From assembly GCA_964017045.1 (NCBI GenBank), contig OZ024794.1, positions 35,383,182-35,447,181 on the forward strand: DNA of 64,000 nt, given 5' to 3'. The position numbers were made by a program, and so were the translations under genes. Under the pieces are notes generated by a model. The model did not search any database and had not been told where the DNA came from. It saw only the letters and a list, made by a program, of their open reading frames with translations. This DNA comes from Omphiscola glabra (Eukaryota > Mollusca > Gastropoda > Lymnaeidae). Each line of letters opens with the position of its first letter. Positions within the stretch are counted from its first letter, which is position 1. Shown here piece after piece: positions 1 through 11,124 of this stretch.

Positions 1-77
1 AATGACAAGTGTACACATTCAAGATAGTTTTAATGACGCGTGTACACATTCAAGATGGTTTAGTGACGTGTGGGCAT
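1..77. repeat. ~31-bp tandem repeat at the left edge
   Basis: About 2.3 copies carrying gtgtacacattcaagat; probably the end of an array that starts outside the window. Confidence 0.5.
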
Positions 78-80
78 GAA

Positions 81-1109
81 ACGTATAAACAGCTTGGAAA
101 AATTCTCCATATAATCGGCCTAATATATACATATACATTTGGTAAACTATATGTTTGAAATGGAGGATGATCAGACAATAAATGGGAGTAAAAAAAAACC
201 AGGACAGCCAACACAAATATAAAAACTGCCAAAGAAATAGCACATGACATTTATAAATTGAACACATTCTACAACCTTTATTTTTGCACATAATTTATCA
301 AACAGTGGAGGGTAGTGGGGTAATGTCATTGAATGCAATGACATCTAAAGAGAATAAAGACATTTATTAAAAATTATTCAGCGCAGCTACATTGCCATTA
401 AGAATATATGTATACATATTTAGCAACCCTGATAATTCTACGGAATTTCGACGGATGTCTTAACCAGAGCGACACCTGTCATGCTGGGTATCATTCCCTA
501 GGGAAACTCCCCTTGTTTAGAAGGCTGAATTAGTTCCCCCCCTTACCCACACCCCTCCACAGCAGTTAAAAAAACACTACGCATAGCGCCTGAACATTGA
601 TTATTACCCAGTCCTTCTAATTTGAGAACCACTTATATATACATAGACCCCCTCCCCCGGTATAGTACTTAGTGTAATAGACCTTAATTAATAACGCTTT
701 TAATGACCCCGGGAACAGTATACTAGAAGTATGTTGAGTGGACACGGGGGCCAAGTTTAGCTAAACTATTTGGAAATCTAATCAATTATGAGATTAACAA
801 AGTTTATTATGGTTAACGTGGTTTAAGATGGTTGCAAAAGTTCACTGGACGCCACCCCCTGTACCTCTGACCCCCCCCCCCTATTTTGTTTTCTTCTTCT
901 CCAGAATCCAGAACACATTCACACGTCAGGCTATAGCAGCCCCACATGGTGGATAATCATACGAAATATTTTACAAAAAAACATTTAAATAGCACGTAAA
1001 AAATGGAACAAAAGAAACGGTGAGCTGCTTCCAACATAGCTCTCTGTAGTTGGTAGATCAAACAAAAACGACATCGTAACATGGTCGATGACAGTGTTAA
1101 TAATTTAAC
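81..1109. other. AT-rich unique sequence downstream of the Ig gene
   Basis: No gene recognised; contains a C run near 869-882. Short open frames have no coding signature. Confidence 0.5.
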
Positions 1110-1320
1110 ATTTGATTCGGTTGGTATCGATATCTCATTGTATGTGATCCGGTCAGAATCTAAGCATCTATCGATTGTCATTGTATTTTATCATTTCAAC
1201 ATCTGGCCGTTGTCATTGAATTTGATCCTCTCAGCATCTATCGATTGTCATTGTATTTGATCATGTCCACACCTGGCAATTGTCATTGTATTTGACCCTC
1301 CCATCGATTTTTACTGTCTT
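1110..1320. repeat. Degenerate 33-45-bp repeat
   Basis: Five copies of a unit containing tcattgtatttgatc and atctatcgattg, with variable spacing. Confidence 0.55.
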
Positions 1321-1349
1321 TGATACCGTCAGCATTTAATCATCTAACT

Positions 1350-1551
1350 CAGTGGTTCTCAACCTTCCTAATTCCGCGAACCTTTAATACAGTTCCTCAT
1401 GTTGTGGCGACCCCCAACCACAAAATTATTTTCGTTGCTACTTCACAACTGTAGAGTATATGTGTTTTCCGATGATCAGGCGACACCTTTGAAAGGGTTA
1501 TTCGCCCCCTCCCGCCCAAAGGGGTCGCGACCCACAGGTTGAGAACCGCTG
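1350..1551 (+). mobile_element. SPIN-like hAT MITE, copy 1
   Basis: The terminal inverted repeats are cagtggttctcaacc and ggttgagaaccgctg. The body contains the SPIN-type words cagttcctcatgttgtgg, gaccccc and ttttcgttgctacttc. It is flanked by an 8-bp duplication with two mismatches, atctaact (1342-1349) and atcttgct (1552-1559), typical of hAT insertion. At 202 bp it is non-autonomous. Confidence 0.85.
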
Positions 1552-2140
1552 ATCTTGCTAATGTCACAGTCTGTGATCGTGTCAGCTTCTAGTGATTGTC
1601 TCAGATAAATGGCGCTGAATAAAATCGAGTTTGTGTTGAATACCTGATAATGTTCGCCCACTAAAATAATGCATTTTAATTAGTTTTTTGTTGTTGTCAA
1701 CAAATCATTGAAACCCCAGTCAATGACTTGAGCTCAGTCTACATCCCATTTATCCAGGCTTGCTCCATGAAATCTTGCACTTTTATTTGCCAATACCCAA
1801 GAACAAACACTAGTGTCTTGATTGCTCCTCTGGAAGGGAAACCATTGCTCATGAATCTTTTTGTTATATCAATAGGATTGCACTAACAGAGCGGGCTGGT
1901 AGCTAGCATTTGGTTGCTACTTCATCGACTTTCCTCGCACAGAATCAGACTTATGTAAGTTCTGAAAATTTTTTTTGAATGCTCACACAGAAGTTACATT
2001 CACAAATCACTCAACACCAGGCTTTCCCATCTCAAACTCGTAAACTATCACCCAACAGTCCTCTTAGCTTTGAACTTCCTGTCAACTAAGCTAACCTTTG
2101 GAAGCTTTTTAAATATCAGCTGTATTTTTTTATTCTTTTA

Positions 2141-2480
2141 GATGTGCTGCTAGAGTACATCCGGTGCTGGGAGTGTTGTTGTTCGCTGATGTGCTGCTAT
2201 GGCACACCCGGTGTTGGGAGTGTTGTTCACAGATGTGCTGCTAGAGTACATCCGGTGCTGGGAGTGTTGTTGTTCGCTGATGGGCTGCTATGGCACACCC
2301 GGTGTTGGGAGTGTTGTTCACAGATGTGCTGCTAGAGTACATCCAGTGCTGGGGGTGTTGTTATTCACTGATTTGCTGCTAGATTACATCCGGTGTTGGG
2401 AGTGTTGTTGTTCGCTGATGTACTGCTAGAGTACATCCGGTGTTGGGCGTGTTGTTGTTCGCTGATGGGCTGTTGGAGCT
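2141..2480. repeat. Minisatellite, ~44-47-bp unit
   Basis: About seven copies with gatgtgctgctagagtac and tgggagtgttgtt; two subtypes (agagtacatcc and atggcacaccc) alternate in part. Confidence 0.85.
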
Positions 2481-2774
2481 CATCCTGTGAATGAAGTTGA
2501 TGCTTTCTTCATGGTACCGCAAAGATCACATCTGGTGTCGAATGTTGTTTTTGTGATGTTGTTGCTGTTAATGTGGTGTCCGAGCACACAGCCATGGTTG
2601 TACGAGTGTGCTGTTGATTGTTGTGACCCAGAGCACACCATTTCGATGGAGTTTTTGTTTCTCTTGTCTGTTGATGACTGCTCACTTTGGAACCCCCCCC
2701 CCCCCCCCCCCCAAAGCTGAAGGTTCCACCAGGAAATTCTAACACTCTCGAATTCGCTCCCTTAAGTTGTTTTT

Positions 2775-2780
2775 TTTAAT
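2775..2780 (-). other. Candidate polyadenylation signal ATTAAA
   Basis: On the minus strand ATTAAA lies about 80 nt after the stop codon of the terminal exon. It is the common variant of AATAAA, followed some 30-60 nt later by a GT-containing stretch. Evidence is positional only; a more distal AATAAA near 2130 is also possible. Confidence 0.25.
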
Positions 2781-2858
2781 CCGAAAGGCATGAGTAAATA
2801 ATAATCTCTAAACACATCTAGCGGTATATCAACGAGGAGGGTCATTCCGATGCAAAGG

Positions 2859-3007
2859 TCATGAGAAAAGGCCAAAGTGGACTGAATGAAGAGTCAATAA
2901 CGATAAGAGTAAGGTCAGTAACAGGGCAGAAGAGGACCTGGTCCGACGGTTCCCATTTTCTTGTCCTCCGACCCCCTTTTCTAACCCGTGTGCTCCTGGA
3001 TTTGTGC
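2859..3007 (-). CDS. Dpr/zig-8-like gene, terminal coding exon with hydrophobic (GPI-type) tail
   Basis: The acceptor has a very long pyrimidine tract (ttttctttttttttttcag). The frame enters with two bases that complete Gly, runs 48 further codons and stops at TGA (2861-2859). It begins TNPGAHGLEKGVGGQENG, a flexible Gly-rich stalk, followed by basic NRRTR, small residues SSS and a hydrophobic end ALLLTLLLSLLTLHSV...FS. Small residues followed by a ~16-residue hydrophobic terminus with no cytoplasmic tail is the layout of a GPI-attachment signal, common in this family; a short transmembrane tail is the alternative. The phase matches both the microexon-included and microexon-skipped forms. Confidence 0.8.
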
Positions 3008-3087
3008 CTGAAAAAAAAAAAGAAAATATATTGTTTAGTTTAATTAATCTAGTATCAAATTGATTGGGTTCAATCTGCTAAAATGTT

Positions 3088-3480
3088 AGATGGTAATCGA
3101 ATATGTGGTCAGTATAGTGGTCAGTATATCAATAGTGGTCAGTAGCGGTGACTCCGCCGAGAGGTTAGTTAGATTGTGATCGATTGTGTGGTCAGTATAG
3201 TCGTCAGTATATCAATAGTGGTCAGTAGCGGTGAATCCGCCGAGAGGTTAGTTAGATTGTGATCGATTGTGTGGTCAGTATAGTGGTCAGTATATCAATA
3301 GTGGTCAGTAGCGGTGAATCCGCCGAGAGGTTAGTTATATTGTGATCGATTGTGTGGTCAGTATAGTCGTCAGTATATCAATAGTGGTCAGTAGCGGTGA
3401 ATCCGCCGAGAGGTTAGTTAGATTGTGATCGATTGTGTGGTCAGTATAGTGGTCAGTATATCAATAGTGGTCAGTATAGC
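3088..3480. repeat. Minisatellite, 83-bp unit
   Basis: About 4.7 copies with exact 83-bp spacing (tgtggtc at 3104, 3187, 3270, 3353, 3436). It lies in the last intron of the Ig gene, close to the final exon's acceptor. Confidence 0.9.
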
Positions 3481-3536
3481 AATTAAGGTGAGTTAAACAA
3501 GAGTTCATTTAATTCTGGTTTCTTTTGATCAAATGG

Positions 3537-4606
3537 GTGTGATGTCTGTTATGTGATGTCTGTTATGTGATGTCTGTTATGTGATGTCTGTCATGTGATG
3601 TCTGTTATGTGATGTCTGTTATGTGATGTCTGTTATGTGATGTCTGTTATGAGATGTCTGTTATGTGATGTCTGTCATGTGATGTCTGTCATGTGCTGTC
3701 TTTCATGTGATGTCTGTCATGTGATGTCTGTCATGTGATGTCTGTCATGTGATGTCTGTCATGTGATGTCTGTCATGCAATGTCTGTTATGTGATGTCTG
3801 TTATGTGATGTCTATCATGTGATGTCTGTCATGTGATGTCTGTCATGTGATGTCTGTCATGTGATGTCTGTCATGCAATGTCTGTCATGCGATGTCTGAT
3901 ATGTGATGTCTGTTATGTGATGTCTGTCATGTGATGTCTGTTATGTGATGTCTGTTATGTGATGTCTGTCATGTGATGTCTGTCATGTGATGTCTGTTAT
4001 GTGATGTCTGTCATGTGATGTCTGTCATGTGATGTCTGTCATGTGATGTCTGTCATGCAATGTCTGTCATGCGATGTCTGTTATGTGATGTCTGTTATGT
4101 GATGTCTGTCATGTGATGTCTGTTATGTGATGTCTGTTATGTGATGTCTGTTATGTGATGTCTGTTATGATGTGATGTCTGTCATGTGATGTCTGTTATG
4201 TGATGTCTGTCATGTGATGTCTGTCATGTGCTGTCTTTCATGTGATGTCTGTCATGTGATGTCTGTCATGTGATGTCTGTCATGTGATGTCTGTCATGTG
4301 ATGTCTGTCATGCAATGTCTGTTATGTGATGTCTATCATGTGATGTCTGTCATGTGATGTCTGTCATGTGATGTCTGTCATGTGATGTCTGTCATGCAAT
4401 GTCTGTCATGCGATGTCTGTTATATGATGTATGTTATATGATATCTGTTATGTGATGTCAGTTATGTAATGTATGTTATTTGATGTATGTTATGTGATGT
4501 CTGTCATGTGATGTCTGTTATGTGATGTCTGTCATGTGATGTCTGTCATGTGATGTATGTTATGTGATGTCTGTCATGCGATGTCTGTTATGCGATGTCT
4601 GCTTTG
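3537..4606. repeat. Minisatellite, 14-bp unit
   Basis: About 76 copies of gtgatgtctgtcat or gtgatgtctgttat, with rarer variants including catgca. Blocks of variants recur (3715-3895 resembles 4235-4410), showing segmental duplication inside the array. Confidence 0.95.
3774..4398 (-). promoter_or_regulatory. Five UGCAUG (Rbfox-type) motifs in the intron downstream of the microexon
   Basis: Variant units of the 14-bp array read catgca on the plus strand, i.e. TGCATG on the transcript strand, at 3774, 3872, 4054, 4309 and 4393. They lie about 560 to 1,185 nt downstream of the 24-nt microexon's donor. UGCAUG is the known Rbfox binding word, and downstream sites usually favour inclusion. Whether they act here is inference. 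Confidence 0.35.
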
Positions 4607-4958
4607 AGACAATTTAAAGGTCAGAAAGAGCCATACATTAAAGAATAAAAGCGGTTTAATTGGATGCTGGTGTATGAACATAATAATAGGCTTGCACAGT
4701 GGTTCAGTCTCTCATTTATAGGAATGCACACCAAGGTGCGCAAAGCCTTGTATTGTGTTCCTGACCGTGTTGGGTTGGTGATGCCATACAGGAATGCACA
4801 CCAAGGTGCGCAAAGCCATGTATTGCGTTTCCGTGTTTGGTTGCCGAGTTCAATAACAACTGTTTTCTCATCAAAATGACGAATATGACGTCATCAAAAT
4901 GCCGGAGATCATAATGACCTGACAACTGATAAATGAAAACAATAAAAGACTTACTTAC

Positions 4959-4982
4959 CTCTCCGTTTATTAGCAGATTCAG
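4959..4982 (-). CDS. Dpr/zig-8-like gene, 24-nt microexon
   Basis: A 24-nt interval is bounded by a strong acceptor (tattgtcttttgcag) and a near-consensus donor (gtaagtaag). It starts and ends in phase 1, so inclusion or skipping keeps the frame. With it, Ig2 continues ...VLH-AESANKRR-G...; without it, the previous exon joins the last exon directly as ...VLH-GTNP.... The added residues are polar and basic and sit in the stalk between Ig2 and the membrane tail. Short symmetric exons of this kind are typical of neuron-regulated microexons. The call rests on splice sites, phase and plausible peptide only. Confidence 0.68.
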
Positions 4983-5697
4983 CTGCAAAAGACAATACAA
5001 AAGTGAGAAAAGTCAATATGATATGACGATATAATTATGTTTCATACATAAAAATAATTTAAATTTTTGTTTTTGCTTGTAGACATTTTTTGTTTGTTTT
5101 TTGTTTGTAGACATTTTTACGATTGACTCTTCTAAATTTCTAAATGTTTTTAAGAATTCCACTTAAAAATTTCAATTCGCAGAAAAAAAAAAAGAAGAAG
5201 AAAAAAAAAAAAAAAAAAGCAAAACGAAACAAAAAAACAAGACTCAATTACACGACCCCCAAAGAAAATAAACAGAAACTGCAACAACTTAACCACCACC
5301 CCCACACACAGACAAAATGCATACAAACAGACGAAACACACACATAAAAACAAAGACACACATCCAGATACACTCACACTCACTCACTGACACAGAGCAA
5401 CTCAAAGTGAATTACGAACGTGTCAATTTTGTTTCCACTGTCTTGGTCACAATTTCTACGAAACCACCCGCAACTATAACATCAAGACGTGACCGTTTCG
5501 GATATCCCCGTTTTCTTGTTTGCATAAAGTTCTTGGAATCCGAGTGACGACAAATCCGTTTCTTTTTCTTTCTTTAAAAAAGATAATTCCCGTTTTAAAC
5601 GCGACGTGGCCGAGATTGTGCAATAATCTGGTCGCCACAGATCAAAGTAAATGCCACGGTAATGAATAGTTATTGCAAATAGACAGTTTGGTTGCGC

Positions 5698-6052
5698 CAG
5701 ATTATCATAAAGTCAAGATGCGCAGACTATCATAAAGTCAAGATGCGCAGACTATCATAAAGTCAAGGTGCGCAGACTATCATAAAGTCAAGATGCGCAG
5801 ACTATCATAAAGTCAAGATGCGCAGACTATCATAAAGTCAAGATGCGCAGACTATCATAAAGTCAAGATGCGCAGACTATCATAAAGTCAAGATGCGCAG
5901 ACTATCATAAAATCAAGATGCGCAGACTATCATAGAGTCAAGGTGCGCAGACTATCATAAAGTCAAGATGCGCAGACTATCATAAAGTCAAGGTGCGCAG
6001 ACTATCATAAAGTCAAGATGCGCAGACTATCATAAAGTCAAGATGCGCAGAC
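5698..6052. repeat. Minisatellite, 25-bp unit
   Basis: About 14 near-identical copies containing agatgcgcagactatcataa. Confidence 0.95.
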
Positions 6053-6245
6053 GTGAATCCTGCACATGGAATCTTTTCATGAACTCAGTAAAAGAAATCT
6101 CTCGATGAAATCTATCAACAAAATGTATACGTGGACTCTTTAACCATTAATCGGTTCTTGAACTGTGTGCAAGAAATCTGTTCGTGAATTATGAACATTT
6201 AATTAGTACACGAAGGTTGTACGTGACGTCCAACCCTCTTAAATG

Positions 6246-6470
6246 TAGTACATATAAGACATGTGTCTAACAGTACTTCAGATATAGTACATATAAGACA
6301 TGTGTCTAACAGTACTTCAGAATTAGTACATATAAGACATGTGTCTAACAGTACTTCAGAATTAGTACATATAAGACATGTGTCTAACAGTACTTCAGAA
6401 TTAGTACATATAAGACACGTGTCTAACAGTACTTCAGATATAGTACATATAAGACATGTGTACTTCAGAT
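6246..6470. repeat. Minisatellite, 39-bp unit
   Basis: About 5.7 copies with tacatataagacatgtgtct and aacagtacttcag; an open frame across it is a consequence of the unit length. Confidence 0.9.
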
Positions 6471-7084
6471 CTATGATAGATCTATTTGTGCAGCTACGTG
6501 ATCAGCGACTGTGTGTCTTTCCACTACGTCATCGACCCAACCACGCGCTTGATCCAACACTGCCACCGGGATTTCCCCATTTATGCCATTTTAATGTCTC
6601 CATAATTCAACCGATTTCTTGGAATAATTCGTTGCCCTTTCTTGGAAGTTAAGATGTTTCTTGCTGAAATAAAAAGCTATCAGGACAATTTGAAGTAATA
6701 AAATTCCTTTATCTATCTTTGGAATTCTACATCAGATTTTTAGGTGGTTTTTGTAACCAATAGCTCCCGGACCTTTCTGATGGGTAAGAACAAAAAAACA
6801 AAACAAAAAGAAACAAGAAACAAGTAAAAAAAAAAATAACAAACAGATTTTGAAGGCAACATTGTCATACATTGACTACTTAATGTCGTACGCTGAAGTT
6901 TTTGTAGACCTATTTAAAGTGATCCTATTATTCTTATACATATGACAATATTTTAATCCGGATACTTACATCAGCGGTATATAAATATAAATAAATAAAT
7001 AAATATATATTCTATGAACTATACAACCATCGTCACTTCTCCTGTGGGTTTCGGGGGCTGGGGAGGTCTATATACAAAGCGTTT

Positions 7085-8222
7085 TTTTAAACTTGGAAGA
7101 AGTTCACTGGCCATAGGAAGTTCACTGGCTGTAGGAAGTCAATGACTATAGGAAGTTCACTGGCATTAGGAAGTCAATGACCATAGGAAGTCAATGACCA
7201 TAGGAAGTTCACTGGCTGTAGGAAGTCAATGACTATAGGAAGTTCACTGGCATTAGGAAGTCAATGACCATAGGAAGTTCACTGGCAATAGGAAGTCAAT
7301 GACTATAGGAAGTTCACTGGCATTAGGAAGTCAATGACCATAGGAAGTTCACTGGCAATAGGAAGTCAATGACTATAGGAAGTTCACTGGCAATAGGAAG
7401 TTCACTGACTATAGGAAGTTCACTGGCTATAGGAAGTCAATGACCATAGGAAGTTCACTGGCATTAGGAAGTCAATGACCATAGGAAGTTCACTGGCAAT
7501 AGGAAGTCAATGACTATAGGAAGTTCACTGGCAATAGGAAGTCAATGACTATAGGAAGTTCACTGGCATTAGGAAGTCAATGACCATAGGAAGTTCACTG
7601 GCATTAGGAAGTCAATGACCATAGGAAGTTCACTGGCATTAGGAAGTCATTGACTATAGGAAGTTCACTGGCAATAGGAAGTCAATGACTATAGGAAGTT
7701 CACTGGCAATAGGAAGTTCACTGACTATAGGAAGTTCACTGGCTATAGGAAGTCAATGACTATAGGAAGTTCACTGGCATTAGGAAGTCATTGACTATAG
7801 GAAGTTCACTGGCAATAGGAAGTCAATGACTATAGGAAGTTCACTGGCTGTAGGAAGTTCACTGACTATAGGAAGTTCACTGACTATAGGAAGTTCACTG
7901 GCTGTAGAAAGTCAATGACCATAGGAAGTTCACTGGCAATAGGAAGTTCACTGACTATAGGAAGTTCACTGGCTATAGGAAGTCAATGACTATAGGAAGT
8001 TCACTGGCATTAGGAAGCCATTGACTATAGGAAGTTCACTGGCAATAGGAAGTCAATGACTATAGGAAGTTCACTGGCTGTAGGAAGTCAATGCCCATAG
8101 GAAGTTCACTGGCATTAGGAAGTCAATGACCATAGGAAGTTCACTGGCAATAGGAAGTTAACTGGCAATAGGAAGTCAATGACTATAGGAAGTTCACTGG
8201 CTGTAGGAAGTCAATGACTAGA
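7085..8222. repeat. Compound minisatellite, ~17/18-bp subunits
   Basis: More than 60 subunits of aggaagttcactggcaat and aggaagtcaatgactat alternate irregularly, producing a higher-order pattern of roughly 35 bp. Confidence 0.95.
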
Positions 8223-8780
8223 GGATCAGACAATATTTTGACACAGTAAAACCTCCCACGTCTGGAACATTGTAAATTCTCTTATTGTTATTGTAAGAAG
8301 TATACATTTTTGTAGTAGAAGAATTATATGTAGAAGAAAAAGAAAGTCAAAGTAATTGATGACGTAGACGAAATTGGATGAAGTAGATGAAGTAGTAGAA
8401 ATAAAGAAGTAAAATGAAATATATGAGGTAGTAATGTTATAAATAGATGACATAAAAGCCAGCTGGAATTGATAGCCCATTTGAAGTTTCTCTTTAAACC
8501 AATAATTTTTCAATGTCTGTAAAGCCAGCCCTTCCCGCCCCAAAACCAGCCCCACCCTCACCGCCCACCCACACCCCCATATACATAAACAATCAGCAAG
8601 GTAGGGAATGTCTGTTCATCAGACAAATGTCTGTTTTCCTTGAAAAAATGCTCAACATTTCATGGCAATTACGCAACAGATTTATCTTACGATATTATAA
8701 ATGTTGGAAAAAATTGTATACAATATGGACACGATTTTTTATAAAAGAATCTAAAAGAAGGATACAAGAGATGACACTAC

Positions 8781-9440
8781 AAGCCAACACTACAAGACAA
8801 GAACACAACACTACAAGACAAGAACACAACACTACAAGACAAGAACACAACACTACAAGACAAGAACACAACACTACAAGACAAGAACACAACACTACAA
8901 GACAAGAACACAACACTACAAGACAAGAACACAACACTACAAGACAAGAACACAACACTACAAGACAAGAACACAACACTACAAGACAAGAACCCAACAC
9001 TACAAGACAAGAACACAACACTACAAGACAAGAACACAACACTACAAGACAAGAACACAACACCACAAGACAAGAACCCAACACTACAAGACAAGAACAC
9101 AACACTACAAGACAAGAACACAACACTACAAGACAAGAACACAACACCACAAGACAAGAACACAACACCACAAGACAAGAACACAACACCACAAGACAAG
9201 AACCCAACATTACAAGGCAAGAACACAACACTACAAGACAAGAACACAACATTATAAGACAAGAACACAACACTACAAGACAAGAACACAACATTATAAG
9301 ACAAGAACACAACACTACAAGACATAAACACAACACTACAAGACAAGAACACAACACTACAAGACAAGAACACAACACTACAAGACAAGAACACAACACT
9401 ACAAGACAAGAACACAACACTACAAGAAAAGAACACAAGA
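8781..9440. repeat. Minisatellite, 21-bp unit
   Basis: About 31 copies of a unit with actacaagacaagaacacaa. A 341-residue plus-strand frame (8513-9538) is repeat read-through, not a supported gene. Confidence 0.95.
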
Positions 9441-9483
9441 AGCCAACACACAATCTTAAACAAAAAATGCTGCGGAGAGCTCA

Positions 9484-10612
9484 AGATGGAGGTCAGTACG
9501 TATTGAAAGAGTTGGTAAAGACTGTCTCGATACTCTAGGTATGGACTCAAGTTGGAGTTCAGTACGTATTGAAAGAGTTGATAAAGACTGCCTCGATACT
9601 CTAGGTATGGACACAAGATGGAGGCCAGTACGTATTGAAAGAGTTGTTAAAGACTGCCTCGATACTCTAGGTATGGACTCAAGATGGAGGTCAGTATGTA
9701 TTGAAAGAGTTGGTAAAGACTGTCTCGATACTCTAGGTATGGACTCAAGTTGGAGTTCAGTACGTATTGAAAGAGTTGGTAAAGACTGCCTCGATACTGT
9801 AGGTATGGACTCAAGATGGAGGTCTGTACGTATTGAAAGAGTTGGTAAATACTGCTTCGATACTCTTAGTATGGACTCAAGATGGAGGTCAGTACGTATT
9901 GAAAGAGTTGGTAAAGACTGTCTCGATACTCTAGGTATGGACTCAAGTTGGATTTCAGTACGTATTGAAAGTGTTGGTAAAGACTGTCTCGATACTCTAG
10001 GTATGGACTCAAGATGGAGGCCAGTACGTATTGAAAGAGTTGGTAAAGACTGCCTCGATACTCTAGGTATGGACTCAAGATGGAGGTCAGTACGTATTGA
10101 AAGAGTTGGTAAAGACTGCCTCGATACTCTAGGTATGGACTCAAGATGGAGGTCTGTACGTATTGAAAGAGTTGGTAAAGACTGCTTCGATACTCTTAGA
10201 ATGGACTCAAGATGGAGGTCAGTATGTATTGAAAGAGTTGGTAAAGACTGTCTCGATACTCTAGGTATGGACTCAAGATGGAGGCCAGTACGTATTGAAA
10301 GAGTTGGTAAAGACTGCCTCGATACTCTAGGTATGGACTCAAGATGGAGGTCAGTACGTATTGAAAGAGTTGGTAAAGACTGCCTCGATACTCTAGGTAT
10401 GGACTCAAGATGGAGGTCAGTACGTATTGAAAGAGTTGGTAAAGACTGCCTCGATACTCTAGGTATGGACTCAAGATGGAGTTCAGTACGTATTGAAAGA
10501 GTTGGTAAAGACTGCCTCGATACTCTAGGTATGGACTCAAGATGGAGGCCAGTACGTATTGAAAGAGTTGGTAAAGACTGCCTCGATACTCTTAGTATGG
10601 AGCTCAGTACGT
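9484..10612. repeat. Minisatellite, 66-bp unit
   Basis: About 17 copies containing cagtacgtattgaaagagtt and ctcgatactctaggtatg. Both strands stay open for over 1 kb. Copy differences change residues freely (R/S, G/D/V, R/C), which argues against coding. Confidence 0.95.
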
Positions 10613-10627
10613 AGTACAATTTAGAGG

Positions 10628-10713
10628 CCGACTACGTCATTAAATAACATGATAAACTACGTAATTAAATAACATGATAAACTACGTCATTAAATAACAT
10701 GATAAACTACGTC
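10628..10713. repeat. 25-bp tandem repeat
   Basis: About 3.5 copies with aactacgtcattaaataac. Confidence 0.85.
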
Positions 10714-10921
10714 ACACATTGGTATTTTGGGAAAAAAAATTGTTGGATAAAATTTATGGTCATAAAAAGAAAGATCTATAAATAAGGCCCCCCCCCCCCC
10801 ACAACCCGCTTCCAGGCAGGGCTGAATGGCATATCTTTATAAACACTAGATTCGTTTCTTCTCCTATCCAAATGAGCACTAGATTTTTAAATGATCTGTT
10901 TGAAAATGTGTTGTCCCTCAC

Positions 10922-11073
10922 CGTGCAGCACTGTGACCTTGAGGTTGGCGATGTCCTCGGTACTGCTACGACAGATGTAGTCTCCGGTGTCCGTCAGAGA
11001 ACTGTGTTGAATGGTCAGTTCCGAGATAAACGAACGGTCAGCCATCGACTGGAACTTCCCGATGTGCACGTGG
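10922..11073 (-). CDS. Dpr/zig-8-like gene, internal exon: second half of Ig2
   Basis: This exon completes Ig2. It reads HVHIGKFQSMADRSFISELT, then SSLTDTGDYICRSS (F-strand 'D.G.Y.C' motif with the second Cys), and ends NLKVTVLH, matching the usual 'V.VL' end of the Dpr/zig-8 second Ig domain. The acceptor is attcccttccacag and the donor gtgagg. It is 152 nt long (1 + 50 codons + 1), so phase 1 is passed on. It is 1.6 kb from the previous exon and 5.9 kb from the next; both introns are largely minisatellite. Confidence 0.9.
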
Positions 11074-11124
11074 CTGTGGAAGGGAATAGACAATACCAGA
11101 GGGAATTGGTTAGTGTACTTTGAT

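Noticed and set aside
3537..4606. CRISPR array
   Set aside because: Units are head-to-tail with no unique spacers, and the genome is clearly animal.
8513..9538. 341-codon open frame with repeated NTTRQEH
   Set aside because: Produced by a 21-bp minisatellite; the non-repeat N-terminal part has no recognised domain and lies inside an intron of the opposite-strand gene.
9456..10619. Long frames on both strands (357 and 387 codons)
   Set aside because: 66-bp tandem repeat; both strands are open and changes between copies alter residues freely.
10872..11123. Plus-strand 83-codon frame
   Set aside because: It is antisense to the well-supported second Ig2 exon.
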